Source: Mermis nigrescens
Lineage: Eukaryota; Nematoda; Enoplea; Mermithida; Mermithidae
Assembly: GCA_036768485.1 (NCBI GenBank)
Contig: JAVLUZ010000143.1
Location: 6,760,480 to 6,824,479, forward strand
Direction of reading: 5' to 3'
Length of the DNA: 64,000 bases
Shown: one piece after another, positions 34,576-48,500 of the stretch
Layout of the letters: each line of letters starts with the position of its first letter
Position numbering within the stretch: position 1 is the first letter of the stretch
Program-made: the position numbers and the translations under genes
The notes under the pieces: generated by a model
The model's database searches: none
What the model was told of the DNA's origin: nothing
The model's input: only the letters and a program-made list of their open reading frames with translations

Positions 34576-37500
34576 GTCGATTTTCCCTTCCGACTGCTTT
34601 CTCTTACCCGTTCCCGACTTTTGGGCAGAAATTTGCGTTTTTAATCCATTTCCAAGTGCTTTTTTTGTCTTTTCTGTCTGAAAAAGAAGGTTATTTCCAG
34701 TGAAAATCATCGACTTCCCTACTAACTAATCAAATTTAGCGCAGTTATATGCGAGCAGCCATTCGTGTATAGGCTTGAAGTGATTCAGCCCAAAGAGCAA
34801 TCTGGTAGTTATCAACAGTAAAGTTTCCCAATGAAATTGAGTGATTCATAAAATACTGCATATTTGACTAGTAGATCTAAGTACGTTGAGAAATTACATT
34901 CCACGCATGCGGTGCGATCAATCAAGGGAACAATCTGGCGGCTCAAAAATCATTTAAATACTGATAGCAGCTCTAATTAGAAGACAGAGAGCCATGTAAT
35001 ACGATTAAGAATGGCTCTTTTAACGTTCGTTCGAAAGGCTTTTTCATGTTTTATCCTTAAAAAGTAGGTACCTATTTTCTTTAGTTTTATCATATAAAAT
35101 GAGCTTGACTTCAGTAAGTCGTCCTGCAGATCATGCTTATCTATGAAAGGATATGTATTATCAGTGACGTATCTTGTATTATCCTAAGGAAGTGGTACCC
35201 AACCTTTCCAAAACAGTCAAAAATAGGTCAGAAGATTTGCTGCTTACGTGCAAAATAGCGTTTTCGGCGTTTTACGTTGAATTCAATTTTGACGAACCTT
35301 TTTTTCGAAAAATTGCAAAATTCCGGTAATATTTGTGCCAAGAAATATCAGATTTCTAGGATTTTAGCGAGAATTATTCGTGAAATATAGCGCAAGGACC
35401 TTTAGAAGCTTGATTTCCTGCTCGATTTCCTGTTTTTGCTGCATTTGACTAGAAACGTCGAAAATTTCAAAAAGTTATGCTTGAAAATGGAGTAATTTAT
35501 GCTGAAATAGCAGATTCATTCTTAAATTGTTTATAAACCTAGTTCGTGAGCGAAAAATGGCTTTCAGGTCGCCAAGAAAGTGAATAAATGTGATTAATAA
35601 GCATTATCCGGCGCCAAGCGCCGGGAAAATTAAATTCGAGAAATTATGAACACTGACGGCTAAAAATCATTGCAAATTACATATCTATTCTTTATGTCGT
35701 TAAGAATTTTAAGCCTATGGGGGCGGCGGCTCGCCCCCTCTCCGCCGCCCTTAAATCCGCTTGTGAATCATGCGCCTTTTCCCGTTTTTTCGGCTGAAAA
35801 CACGTTATTTAAAATCGTTTCTAGCCATTGTTTATTTTGAATTGAAAGCAATGATCGGATATTTGCGTTTGATCCGTTACTCGCTTGTCGGTTCCCTTTT
35901 TAATGTTCAATTGATCAGCAGCAGGTCAAACTGAAGCGTTCCTCGTTTCAGGAGTTTTTTGATTTCATAGGTTTGTCCAATCGGATTATTAAGGTTTTGA
36001 CGCTTTATTTTATCTAAAGGACAGGTGTATTTCTAGGAGTAGGTGGAAACAGAATAATTCCTAGCATGTATACATGTAACGGCTCGAAATTTGGGTTGGA
36101 AGGGTCCCCGGCCGTTTTTAGAGAAGGGAGGCACTGTTTTTTATTGTACGAGACAAAGATTTTGAGGCTCGTACAAAGATTTTCGGAGCCATCTTTGAAC
36201 AATGTATTAAGACTTTTTGGGGCAAAGTTATTGTAATTTTAACGCATTTTTGAGTATTTTTTGGCAAAAATTTCAAAAAAATTTTCGGCGCTCCGCGCCA
36301 AATATCATAATTACATTCTATTTAGCTCCAAGCGCGGGCATTGAACACTCCAAAATGTATCTTTAAGCATCTTTGTACGGATTCAAGCATCTTTCACATC
36401 GTATCGCTACTGTTTTATAAAGATTTTATGCAGAAAAAAGAACTATTAAACAACTCTGCACTGTATTCTGCCGTTTGAAGATGAAATTTACTTTCTTATC
36501 TTTGTGCTGCATTAAATTGATGGTATTTATTATGAGATTCAGTCAGCATATTGCAATCGCTGTATTATTTCTCATTGTATAACACAAGTTATTTTAGCTT
36601 TCTGAGTCGAATTTTATGTATAAATTCAACCCAAGACTCATGAAAATTCCAACGCTTCCTGCCGAATTAATATAACCAGCTGAATTAAGGACAAAACAAC
36701 ACTGTTTTGTGAAGCTTGCGGGTCACCGATGTTAATCTAATAGTATGTAATGATGGGTTCTATATATTATATGTACAAAAAATTTTTCTCTCATACAAAG
36801 ACTTTTCCGGAGATTTTTGCACATGTACAAAGTGGCTCGTACAAAAAAAGTGGTGTGGGTAAATAACCTACAATTTTTGATTAAAAGTGGGAAAAAATCT
36901 AAAAACGACCGAAAGATTTAATTTTTCTTGAAAAAAGTCGGGCGGGGTCAAAAATTTTTCGGGCTTGGGGGATAGCGGGGACGACCGCCTTAACGCGAGG
37001 GATTCCTCATCCCCCTGTCACATGTTTGCTTCCTAGTTGAGCTTAAGACTGTATTTAACATAAAGTGAATAAATAAAAAAACAAATACATACAAAATAAA
37101 ATGTAATTTCAATGTATACTTTTCATCACTTTTGCACATTTATTTACCATGCTCACCAATAGCCAATGTGTAATGACATGTTGTATTGCATTTCGAGCAT
37201 CCTGTCGTTTCTTAAGGAACAGAGACGAGCTTTTGCAAGGGTTGAGGGGCGTTTCCGATATTGTTGACGACGATCCTAAGGCTGTTAGGGATTTGCAGAG
37301 GCCCAGACGAGAATTTAATGACGAGGTGAACGGCGTAGTGGCCTCGTGATACTAACTGATTTCTTACCCAGAATTTTATCAGAGAAATCGGTAACATATT
37401 TGGGCCACAACTAAATTATGGGGTGCAACGGGGGCGAAATTGCCATGAATCGCTCCAAAAATACAATTCTGTGGTCTTCAAGATTTACGGAACGGGGTGG

Positions 37501-40500
37501 TCCTGACTATAGGGGGTCAGCACCAAAATTCGGAGGGCTCAGTGTTTCTTTTTTGTACAGGGTCCGTTTGTACATGTACAAAAATGGTCCCCAAAAGTCT
37601 TTGAACATTCTCTACATACAAATTTTTGTGTATTACACAGTAGCGATTTTAGTGTGGTGAAACAGGGTTTTCGATCTTTGGTAGTGCATTTTAGCTAGTT
37701 TCTGGGTTTCTGACGCCAAAAAGTAATGGAAATTGTCTCAAAACGGCGCGAAGTGCCGAAAAATTTGACATTTCCCATCCTAAATGCAAATTCTGCCATT
37801 TTAAAGATATATGGGACAAACAATTACTCATTTCGGCGCGAAGCGCCGAACATTTTTGGGAATTTTACACCTTTTTACAGTTTTTGTTTTCCCAAAAATC
37901 TTTGTACATTTTGTACACACAAATTTTTGGGTAGTGTGGTAAAAACAGATTTGTCGACTTTTTCAGTGTATTTTAGCTAATTTCTGGGTCTCTAAGGGCA
38001 AAAATCACGAAGAATCGTTTTAAAACCGAAAAATTTGACATTTTTCTTCTCAAATGCAATTTCTGCCATTATAAAGATATAATAGAACACACAATTACTC
38101 ATTTTGGCGCGAAGCTTTAAAATTTTTTTGCAAATTTCAGACCTTTTTTTACAATTTTTGTCTTCCCAAAAATCTTTGTACATGTACAAAGACGTTCTCG
38201 AAAAGTCTTTGTACATCGCAAAAAATCTTTGCCGAGTACAAAAAAAAACACTGGGGGGCTGCATGATGTTTTAAACTCAGAAAATCAGAAAAATGGTCTT
38301 AAAAATTCTGGTATCGCAAAAAAACACCATTATTTAACCTTTCTCATCGAGCACTATCCATTGGCATCAAAAATTTGCGAAAAAAAAACAAAAAAAATTT
38401 CAAAAATTGAATTCTGGGGGTATTCGGCCTTCTGGGGGTGCATAGCCTCGAAATCCCCACCCCCACGCCCACGTGTGAATTCTGGTATGCGATAATTACT
38501 CAGCTCTCAATATTCTACCAGTATGTTTTTCACTAGAAAAGGATATACAATTCTTTATATCTGCGTATTGAGATTTTTTGGCTTTCTCTATACTTACGAG
38601 TTTAAAGTGATTAGGTATAATTAATAGATTTAAAGATATAAAAAATAAATTTTTTAAAATAAAATATTTTTGTCTCCTAAAATTTTAGTGCGACTGAAAA
38701 TTTAAATCCAGCACAAATGTTTTTTGTATTAACATCATTTGTATTAACTTGAGTATGAAATTATTCAATGTGAATATGCGCTAATGAGTTCGAAGTTTTG
38801 TACCGACCCGATCAGCAGTATAAAATGCAGAAAGTTAGTTTTTTATCAATTTAGAAAAAAGTGCATTACGTATTCAGGCACGTAATTTTCTATTTTACTA
38901 TTCTAGTGTTTCTTATCCTCGATAGTTATTTACCTTTTATTTATTTAGGTTAGATTTACCGAAGCTCAAATGTTCTGTTCCGAGCAATTCGAATTGTTAC
39001 CGCATTATTTTCATTCGATTCTTGATATTTTATGCGTAGTAAATTGAAAATTATTAGTGTTCAGTCGAACCTGTTAATAAACACTCGGATGGTAGACACT
39101 CCCGCTTAATGGACACCCATCCCTTCGGTCCCTGCCTATCCGCTATGCTTTGTCACAGTTGAAAATCCGTTTAATAAGCACTCGGTTGACGAATAATAAA
39201 TACGGCTCCATAAGACCGTGGCTATATGGCAACGTGCTAATCATAGGTGCAGGCACGTATCTCTGGGGGAATGGGGGGGGGGTTGGACGCCCCCCTCCAA
39301 AAAATTCAGGAAAATCGATTAAATCGGACTTTTTAAACGTTATTTTGTGCTATTTTTGGCCTTTTTGGTCTTATTACCTCCAAAAATTGGTGTTGGTCCC
39401 CCCAAAATAGGACGGCCAGCTACGTGTCTGCATGGGTGGATATGACAGTGTCGACCAGAGGGGGGGGGGTGAAGTCGGAAAACGGTCACATACTAAACAT
39501 AAGTCATAACGTGCGTTTTTAATACGTAATACAATGATATCGTTATTTATTTAAACATGTTAAAATGTCATTAAATGTCATTCTTGTGGTCGGAAGGTGG
39601 ATGAATTCAATTCTGAAATGTATTTTTTCATAAAAGTGCTTATTTTTAAAGAATGTTTTATGCGGATAATTCACCATTACGTTACAAACGATTGACAATA
39701 TATGCAAGACTATAAAAATATTGATATATTTGCATTAAACTGACCAGGTTGACTGAAGTTCCGGTTAACGGATGCGCATTTTTTTACTGTGTGATGAAAA
39801 TTTTCCCAGCAGCAACTTAGCTTCCACTGAAATCGCCCGACAGTACCCGGTTCTTCAATATATGAGAGAGGGCAATATCCACACGTGGGCAGCACCGAAA
39901 TTCTGGGGTGCAAGATTTTTCAAAGGTCAAAAAATGTCGGTAAAAATGGTGGTGTGATGAAAAACACCATTTTTTAACGTTTCTCATCGAACACTATCCA
40001 TTGGCATCAAAAAATTGCGAAAAAAAAACAGAAAAACATTTCAGAAATTGAATTCTGGGGGATTTTTTGTTTGTCGGGGGGTGCATACCCCCAAACACCC
40101 CACGCCCAGGTGTGATAATATCCGCTCTTACCCCTCCCTGTGCCCTTGTGTGGTGCTAATGACCTCGGTTACTTGTCTGGAACACATGACTAAACGACAC
40201 GGTGAAGTCATTTTTGTCAACCTAATTCGATTAGTAAACACATCTTTTCGGATATTAAACACGTGTTGTGCATAGTTAAGTTTAAAATCACTAATGCTTA
40301 GGCAGGCACGTAGATCTGGTGGGAATGAGAGGTCCGGACCCACCCAAATTCAGAAAAAACCGGGAAAATAGCACTTTTTACACGTTATTTTGTGTTATTT
40401 TTGGACCCCGGACCCCCCTCCCCCAAATTGGTGTTGCCCCCCAAATACGAAGGCCAGCTACGTGCCTGTGCTTAGAGGGATACAATCACACATGGGCGTG

Positions 40501-43500
40501 GGGGGGTTTGGGGGGTATACACCCCCCAGAAGTTGAAATACCCCCCCAGAAATCAAAATACTCCCCCCTCCAGAAAAATTTTTTTTTGCTTTTTTAGCAA
40601 TTTTTTGATGCCATTGGATAGAGCTTGATGAGAAACGTCGAAAAATGGTGTTTTTTTGCCATACGACCACTTTTGAGACCATTTTTTGACCTTTAAAAAT
40701 TTTTTCACCCCCCCCAGAAATTTTTAATTCCCCCCCCAGAATTTGGGTGCTGCCCACCTATGGATACAATGATTATCAGCTGTATTATATTACTTTTGGA
40801 TATAACGGCGCTAGGTGACATGCAGAAGTGAATAATTCTCAACTCGGTTAGTAAAAACAGAGCTCATTGATTCCCTCAGGGTGTTTATTAACGCGGTCGG
40901 GCTTAATTAATAAGATACATGGGATGGCAGCGCCTATGTTCTGGGCGTTCATGACGTTTCAGAGTACAAAATAGTGCCAAAAAAAGTATGGGTGGGCAAA
41001 AACACGATTTTACGACGTTCCTCATCGAGCTCTATTTATTAGCATCGGATCAAATCGCGAAATAAACCAGCACTTTTTCTACAGGTTATTTAAAAAAATC
41101 GCGAATTCTGAGATCTTAGAAAACATTTTCGGATTTTTGGTGGGGGGACTGAAACGCAACTTCTCCAGCACACCTTGGCGTGGGGGAGGGGGTTGTACCC
41201 TCCAGAAGTTGAAAAACCCCCGCAGATTACTGTAGACCCCGAAATTATATTTTTAGTAACATTTTTGGCGATTTTACCCATCCTGACCCCCCAGAGTTTG
41301 GGTGCTGCCCATTTATGCCGCAGTACCTTTACTCCAAGATCATGTAAGCCTCTCTCTCTTCGGAATCGAATATCCCAGTAACTACTCGTAGATAAGCAGA
41401 AATAATGGCGTGTTTTAGCTTCTCGGAACAAGATGTATGCTTTTTTAAGAAATTTTAAAAAATTTTGCTCTATTCGACTATGCGTGTTGAAAAATATGCT
41501 GTATGCAAATGAATAGGCGCGAAGCGCCTAAAAATTTCAGGCTAATTAGTTGAAAAGTGCGCTAAAATCTATTCATGCCGTCTTTCAGAGGGTTTAACAA
41601 AAAATTAGATGCAAAATGAAAAAAAATGAAAAATGAAGTCGGGACTTTCAAATGGAATTTATGATTTAAAATATAATTTAATTAAAAAAATTAATTTAAA
41701 ATTTAATTAGAAAAAAATTCAAAATGAAATAGAACCATTTTTTCCTCTGGAAGACCCTTGTAAAAGATATTCGTACTTCCAAACATTTGGGCGGACTAGC
41801 CCCCCTCCATACGTGGGCGGCAACGAAATTCTATGGGGCGGGGGTTCAAGATTTTTCAAAGAGCAAAAAATGGCCTTAAAAGTAGTGGTATGGCGAAAAA
41901 ACCACCATTTTCAACGTTCCTCATCGAGCACTATCATACATGATCATGGGGGGTTTGGGGGGATTTCGTCCCCCGCAGAATCATTTTTCAGCCCTCGCAA
42001 AAAATTTTTCACCCCCGCAAAAAATTTTTCACCCCCTCCCCCAGAATTGGCGATTTTTCAAAAGTTTCCTAAACTTACCTGAAAATTGGTAGAAAAGGTG
42101 TCTTTTAAGGGTTTTTGACTATCTATTTGCTCAAAATCGCCAAATTTTCGGCGCTTCGCGCCATATATTCATGTTTTAAGCGATATATTGGTCAATTTAT
42201 TCGACTTTTTTCGAAATTTTTTTCATGATTTTATGCTCTAGAAATATAGAGTATCGTCAGAAACGCCAAAAAATGATGTTTTTTAACGGGTACCGGCCAT
42301 TTTTTGGACCCAAAAAGGCACTTTAGGTTTTCACCCCCCCCCCCAGAATTCCCATTCTGTGCATGTATGAGCACTATCCATTGGCACCAAAAAAATACGA
42401 AAAACCAAAAAATTTAAAAATTGAATTCTGGAAAGGGTCTTTTGGTTTCTCGGGGGTGGGGTGCATACCACCCAAACCCCCCACCGCTTTTCATCGATAT
42501 TTTGCGTTTTAGCTAATGCTTAGCGAGTGGCTAGTCGATGTACCGGTAGATTTCGAAGCGAATTGGTTGATGGTGCCCGTTCCTATGGGCAAAAGGTGTC
42601 TGGTTGTGGCTTCTAAAGTAAATTGGCTAGTTTGTTCCTAGCAAATACTTCCATAAATTGTAATTTTTATTTCAATTAGGTATATTATGATAATTTTAAA
42701 TTTTATTAAATTTTATAATTGTTTGAGTTTCTTATTATTTTTTCTTTAATTCATTTATATATTTTTGGCAGTTGTTGCTTCCGTTATCGTTGTTTCTTGT
42801 TACCTGATAATCTTGCTTTTGTTATCAACAATTCATAGGGCCTTACCAGATGCTATTCGAAAAGCGGTTATCAAATTTGCGAATTTTTGTCACCTTTGCC
42901 CGGTGGATCCAATAGACGAGGTAATTTTTCGGGTATCCGCGTCTCACTGTTCAAAAAATTTGGTAGTTTGAGAATTCCGGTCATACATGCATATAGGGGG
43001 GCTTCAGAGCACACATGCACACTAGGTGGTGTGAGGGGGGATTACCCCCCCCGAGGGGTTAGCTAGACCGGTACTGTCCGGCGATTTTGAGCAAACAGTT
43101 CTTGTTCTGCATCATTTTTGACATCAAAATCAGTAAAAATGTCAAAAATTTTCCGGCGCTCCGCCACGGATTAGTACTTTTACATACTTTTTTAACCAAA
43201 AAACGCTAAAAATTAGTTAATTTCTGTATTTTTTAGTGTTAAAAGTGATGTAATGCAGTCAACATGGAGTACAAATGCTTTAAAAATGCTAAATTACTAC
43301 GAAAAAACGTTTTATAGGCTATTTTGACTATTTTGGTCGTTTAAACAACAGAAGATTTGTGAACGTTAAATTTACTGTTTTGGATTTCGGAGATTTCACC
43401 CCCCCCCTGCCGACCCTGACCTTGTGCACCTATGCTCCAGCGGGGTTTTCCCATACGTGGGCAGCACCAAAATTCTGTGGGGGGTGCGAAATTTATCAAA

Positions 43501-44655
43501 GGTCGAAAAATGGCCTTAAAAATAGTGGTATGGTGAAAAATCCCATTTTTCAACCTGTCCATGGAGCACACTATCTATTGGCATCGAAAAATTGCGGAAA
43601 AAAACAAAAAATTTCCAAAAATTTAATTCTGGGAAGGGGGTATTTTGGTTTTTAGGGTGGGGGTATATGCTTACCCCCCCCCCCCCCTCACGCCCAGGTG
43701 TGGGTATTACCCCCACTGAAGGGTCAGCCAGACAAGTACTGTCCTGTGATTTTAAGCTGACGGAAAAATTTTTTTCCATCATTTTTGCGGTTAAAAGCTG
43801 TAAAAATGTCAAAATTTTGCCTTTTTTTACCCAAAAACGCCAAAAATAGATCAATTTTTGTATTTTTTGGTACCAAAAGTGATTTTTGGAATTAATTCGC
43901 GTTTTTTGCCTTTTTTAAATGTTTTTTTGGGCAGTTTTTGGCCAAAAGTTCGAGGTCATCTCCTGCCTTCCCCCCTATGAATTTATCATTGAATGACGTC
44001 ATACACTCAATAAAAGCGTCTCTTTACAGTAATCCGCTAAAATGCGCGAAATACACAAAATATTTTGAATAAGCTGAGCAGAAATATACGAATCATTCCC
44101 GCTATAGTTCATTATAAGAAAAATAAAATGCGGCTTTACATTATGTAAACTTAGTTTAAATATAAAATAAATAATTAATTTAAATCAGGACGCTTTTAAC
44201 TTTGAAGCTTATCGAAAAGTTCCATTTTTAGAACTTTTTTCTTAGCTTTTTTGTCCAAAAAAAGTGACTCGGCTGATTATTAAAATAAAGGTTCAAAATT
44301 AAAAATTGGGAAAACTTTGCGATTTCCGGAAAAACAGTTATACTCATAGGTGGGCAGCATCAAAATTCTGGGGGGGGGTGTAAAAATTTTCAAAAGGTCC
44401 AAAAATGTCTTAAAAGTGGTCGTGTGGCGAAAAAAACACCATTTTTCGATGTTTCATATCGAGTACTATCCAATGGCATCAAAAAATCTCAAAAAAGCAA
44501 GAAAATTTCAAAATTTGAATCCTGGGGCGAGGTATTTTGGTTTCTGGGGGGCGCATACCCCCCAACCCCCCCACGCCCAGGTGTGGTTATACTTGACCCA
44601 ATTTTTTCGTATTTTCTGTTGAGGAATTTGCCAAAATCCGCACGATTTTCCCGAA

Positions 44656-44713
<58 letters not shown>

Positions 44714-45514
44714 GCTGTGCCGGGGCCAGGCCCCGGCACCCCGGCCCGCCGGGGCCAGGCTGGCCCCGGCACCGGGGCCGGGGCCAATGTTAGAGTTGAT
44801 TATAATGTAGAAAATTGATAATGTTTTGGGCAGATTTACCTTCAAACTCAATTTCAAGCAAACCGCAGATCTTGCTAATTCAAATCTTTATTTCACTATG
44901 TCAGATTGGTGCAAATTTCAGGTTAATAATCAAAATTGACATATTTTAAATTGCAATTCATATAGACGAGCATTTCCAGCTTGCTTGGTAGCAGACAGCT
45001 ACGTCTATCACAACAAATAGAATAATAAGCCTAACAAAGTGCAAAGTAAAGCACATTGAAAAACGCATCCAAGTCAGGGGAGTTAAATCCATACATGGGC
45101 AGCTCAAAAATTCTAGGGGGTCCAAAATTTTTCAAAGTCAAAAAGTGCCTGATAATATATGGTAGAGCGAAAAAAACACCGTTTTCTCGCGTTTCTCAAT
45201 GAGAGCTATCCATTAGCATCAAAAACCGCAGAAAAACAGAAAAAATTCTGAAAATCAATTTCTGGGGGGTCTAGCGAATTTTTTTTGGGGTGAGAATGTG
45301 AATTCTGGGGGTCCAGATCCATCGATGCCCATGTTCTGTTATATCTTGTAATCCCAACAAATAGTAACGGTTGACGTGCATATATACAAGCAAGAATGTA
45401 TGTATAGGTACATATAAGGGGTAGGGCAGGGTCGTACTATGAGCATGGTAAAGCACGCTATTATTGGCCCCGGCCAGGCCCCGGCCCCGGCAAAAAAGGC
45501 GGCCCCGGCACAGC

Positions 45515-45594
<80 letters not shown>

Positions 45595-48500
45595 CGATTA
45601 TTTTGAATTATAATTCAAATAACATTAGTTTGATTTTTTTTCAAAATTATCCGAAATTTCATCTCCATTCTCTCAGGTCAAACGAAACTCGATGGCATAT
45701 TGGCCAAAGACTCTACGATCTATGTGCTTGATGGCATTTATTTAAAAAACCAATCGATCGGGCAGGGCGAAGTACTGCAATAAAAATTTTTCGCGTTTTT
45801 TTTTGGCGTTTTTGAAATATCATATTTTATTTAGCATATTCGTTAACATTTTCAATAACATACATATTCGGCTAGCTGTCGGCTATCTGTGTCCAGGCAC
45901 GTATCTCTGATGGGAATGGGGGAGTTCGGACCCCCCCCCCTCCAAAATTCAGAATAATCGGAAATGTAGGACTTTTTAAACGTTATTTTGTGCTATTTTT
46001 TGCCTTTTTGGGCTAAGTCCGCCCAAAATGGCGTTGGTCCCCCAAAATAGCAGGGCCAGCTACGTGCCTGTCGGTGTCGCAACCATGCAAAATCCTGTGG
46101 CATTTGTGCACAATGTCAGGATTGGCAGGGGGGTGAAATCCCAAAAATCCAAGACATTAAATTTATGGGCCAGATGTTTTTGCTGTTTTAACGATCAAAA
46201 TGGTCGAAATAGCATATAAAACGTTTTTTTGTGGTAATATCGTATTTTAAAAGCTTTTTTAGTCCATTTTGACTACATTATATCACTTTTAACGCTAAAA
46301 AAATGCAAAAAATTTATCAATTTTGGGCGCTTTTTTGAGTAAAAAGTACTTACTAAAAGTACTTCCTAATTGAAACTTTACCTATTTTATTCAACCTATT
46401 GATTAATATGTTAATTTTAAGCAAAATCAGCAAATTGCTAACTAATTTATTAGGGTCTATTATTAAAAGATTTATTATTTCACCGCTCAGGAGATTGATT
46501 TTTGTCATTAAGGTTTTTATTTTTTTATAATATAAATTAATTAAATGGTTCTAATTTTATAGATTAAAATGATTTCCCAAATCAAATTATTTGAAACTTA
46601 ATGTAAAAAATTTTAGTATTAAAGAAGAATTTATTATGTTAAATTATTTATTTAGGTCAAAGAATTTTTACAATCATTTTAGTATAGAAATATGTTACTT
46701 TAGGCAGTGAAATCTTTAATAATTAATATTCAAAGTGAATAATTTTAAAATCATTTTACAACTCTGAAAAATTTCTGACGTTTTTACTGCTTTTGACCTC
46801 AAAAATGATGCGAAAAACGTTCCATCGGCTCGAAAATCGCTGGACAGTACCAGTCCGGCTGACCCTTCCGGGGGGGTAAAACCTATATAATAAATGATAT
46901 ATATATAGTAATATACAGTGGTCGCCATGACAGATGACGCGCCATCACCCTCAGAATTATAATGGATGGTGCGTCGCGAGCGCCGCGTTCGTCCATCATG
47001 CACCATCATCTCTTTTTTCTACTCAACGCCATTAACCTCCATCATCCCGTTAATCTGGCGATGCGGACGACGCAATTTAGCTATTAATAGCGCCAACAAG
47101 GACGCGCGCACGTGAATGCTGGCGCGCTTCCTTCTTGTTGGTGCTATTAATAGCTGAATTGCGCCGTCACATCGCCAGATACGGGATGATGGAGGTTAAT
47201 GGCGCTGAATAGAAAAAAGATATGATGGCGCATGATGGACGTAACGCGGCGCTCGCGATGCACCATGCATTATAATACTGAGGGTTATAGCGCGTCATCT
47301 TTCATGGCGGTACTGTATGATATATAATATAATATATAATATTATAAAATATAATATACTATATAATACCCCTAGAAAATTTTTCAACCCCTCTCCTAAA
47401 ATTTTTAAATTTTTTCATCCACTCAGAATTTGACGGCTTCTTTACACTACATTTTGATATTGTTTTGAGCTCCAGAGTTTCAGCATTTTATCACATTCTT
47501 GATTACAGGTAGCCTTTTCTGACGACGTACGGTTTAGGGTTTGAAATTTTGGGAGGGATCTACGGCCTTCTTTAGGGGGTACATATAGGTGCGCCAAGTT
47601 TTGGTCAGTAGTGTTAAAAAAGGAAGCAAAAAATGGTCAAAACGCAAGTTTTCGCCAAAACTCGAGGTGGGGGATAAAGAATTTTCTGACTTCGGGGAAG
47701 GGGGCGGCCGATTTTGGGTGGGTGAATCCCGTCTCACCCCTCCCTTCGGCTACATGTATGCTTGCTTGGCAATCGTAGGTGCGCAAGGTCAGGGTCGGCA
47801 GGGGGGGGGGGTGAAAGTAAATTTAACGTTTACGATTTTTTTGCTCTTTTAACGATCAAAATGGTCAAAATGGCCTATATATAAAACGTTTTGTGTGGTA
47901 ATATCGCATTTTAAAAGCATTTTTAGTCCATTTCACTTTGCATTACATACACGGTTTTTTTGTATTCGGCAAAGATTTTTCGCGATGTACAAAGACTTTT
48001 GGAGACCGTCTTTGTAAATGCACAAAAGATTTTTGGAAGACAAAAACTGCAAAAAAAGGTTTGAAATTCGCAAAAATTCTCGGCGCTCCGCGCCGAAATG
48101 AGCAATTGTGTGTTCTATATATCTTTATAATTTCAGAAATTGCATTTTGAAAGGAAAAATGCCAAATTTTTTGGCGCTTCGCGCCGTTTTGAGACGATTA
48201 TTACTGATTTTTGCCCTCAGAAACCTAGAAATTGCTAAAGTACGTAACCAAAGGTCGAACAACTTTGTTTTTGCCACACTAAAATCGCTACTGTACCATA
48301 TAATAGTACCCAAAAATTTGTGTGTACGAAATGTACAAAGACTTTTAGGGACCATCTTTGTACTGTACAAACGGACCTTTAGTACAAAAAAAACTTTGAT
48401 TACATATATCACTTTTAACGCTGAAAAAATGCAAAAATTTATCGATTTTGGGCGCTTTTTGAGCAAAATGTATTTAAAACTACTAATCTGATGCGGAGCG

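Noticed and set aside
34576..34706. Continuation of the exon 1 frame for 40 more codons
   Set aside because: Similarity to snurportin stops at the IBB end, and splicing at 34575 matches the phase and content of exon 2.
42765..42971. Hydrophobic 68-codon open frame suggesting a membrane segment
   Set aside because: It overlaps snurportin exon 4 in another frame; the exon frame has strong family similarity and correct splice phase.
44587..44857. Open frame with Ile-Tyr repeats and Pro/Gly/Ala-rich sequence
   Set aside because: It is the TA microsatellite joined to the GC-rich terminus of the hAT-like element.
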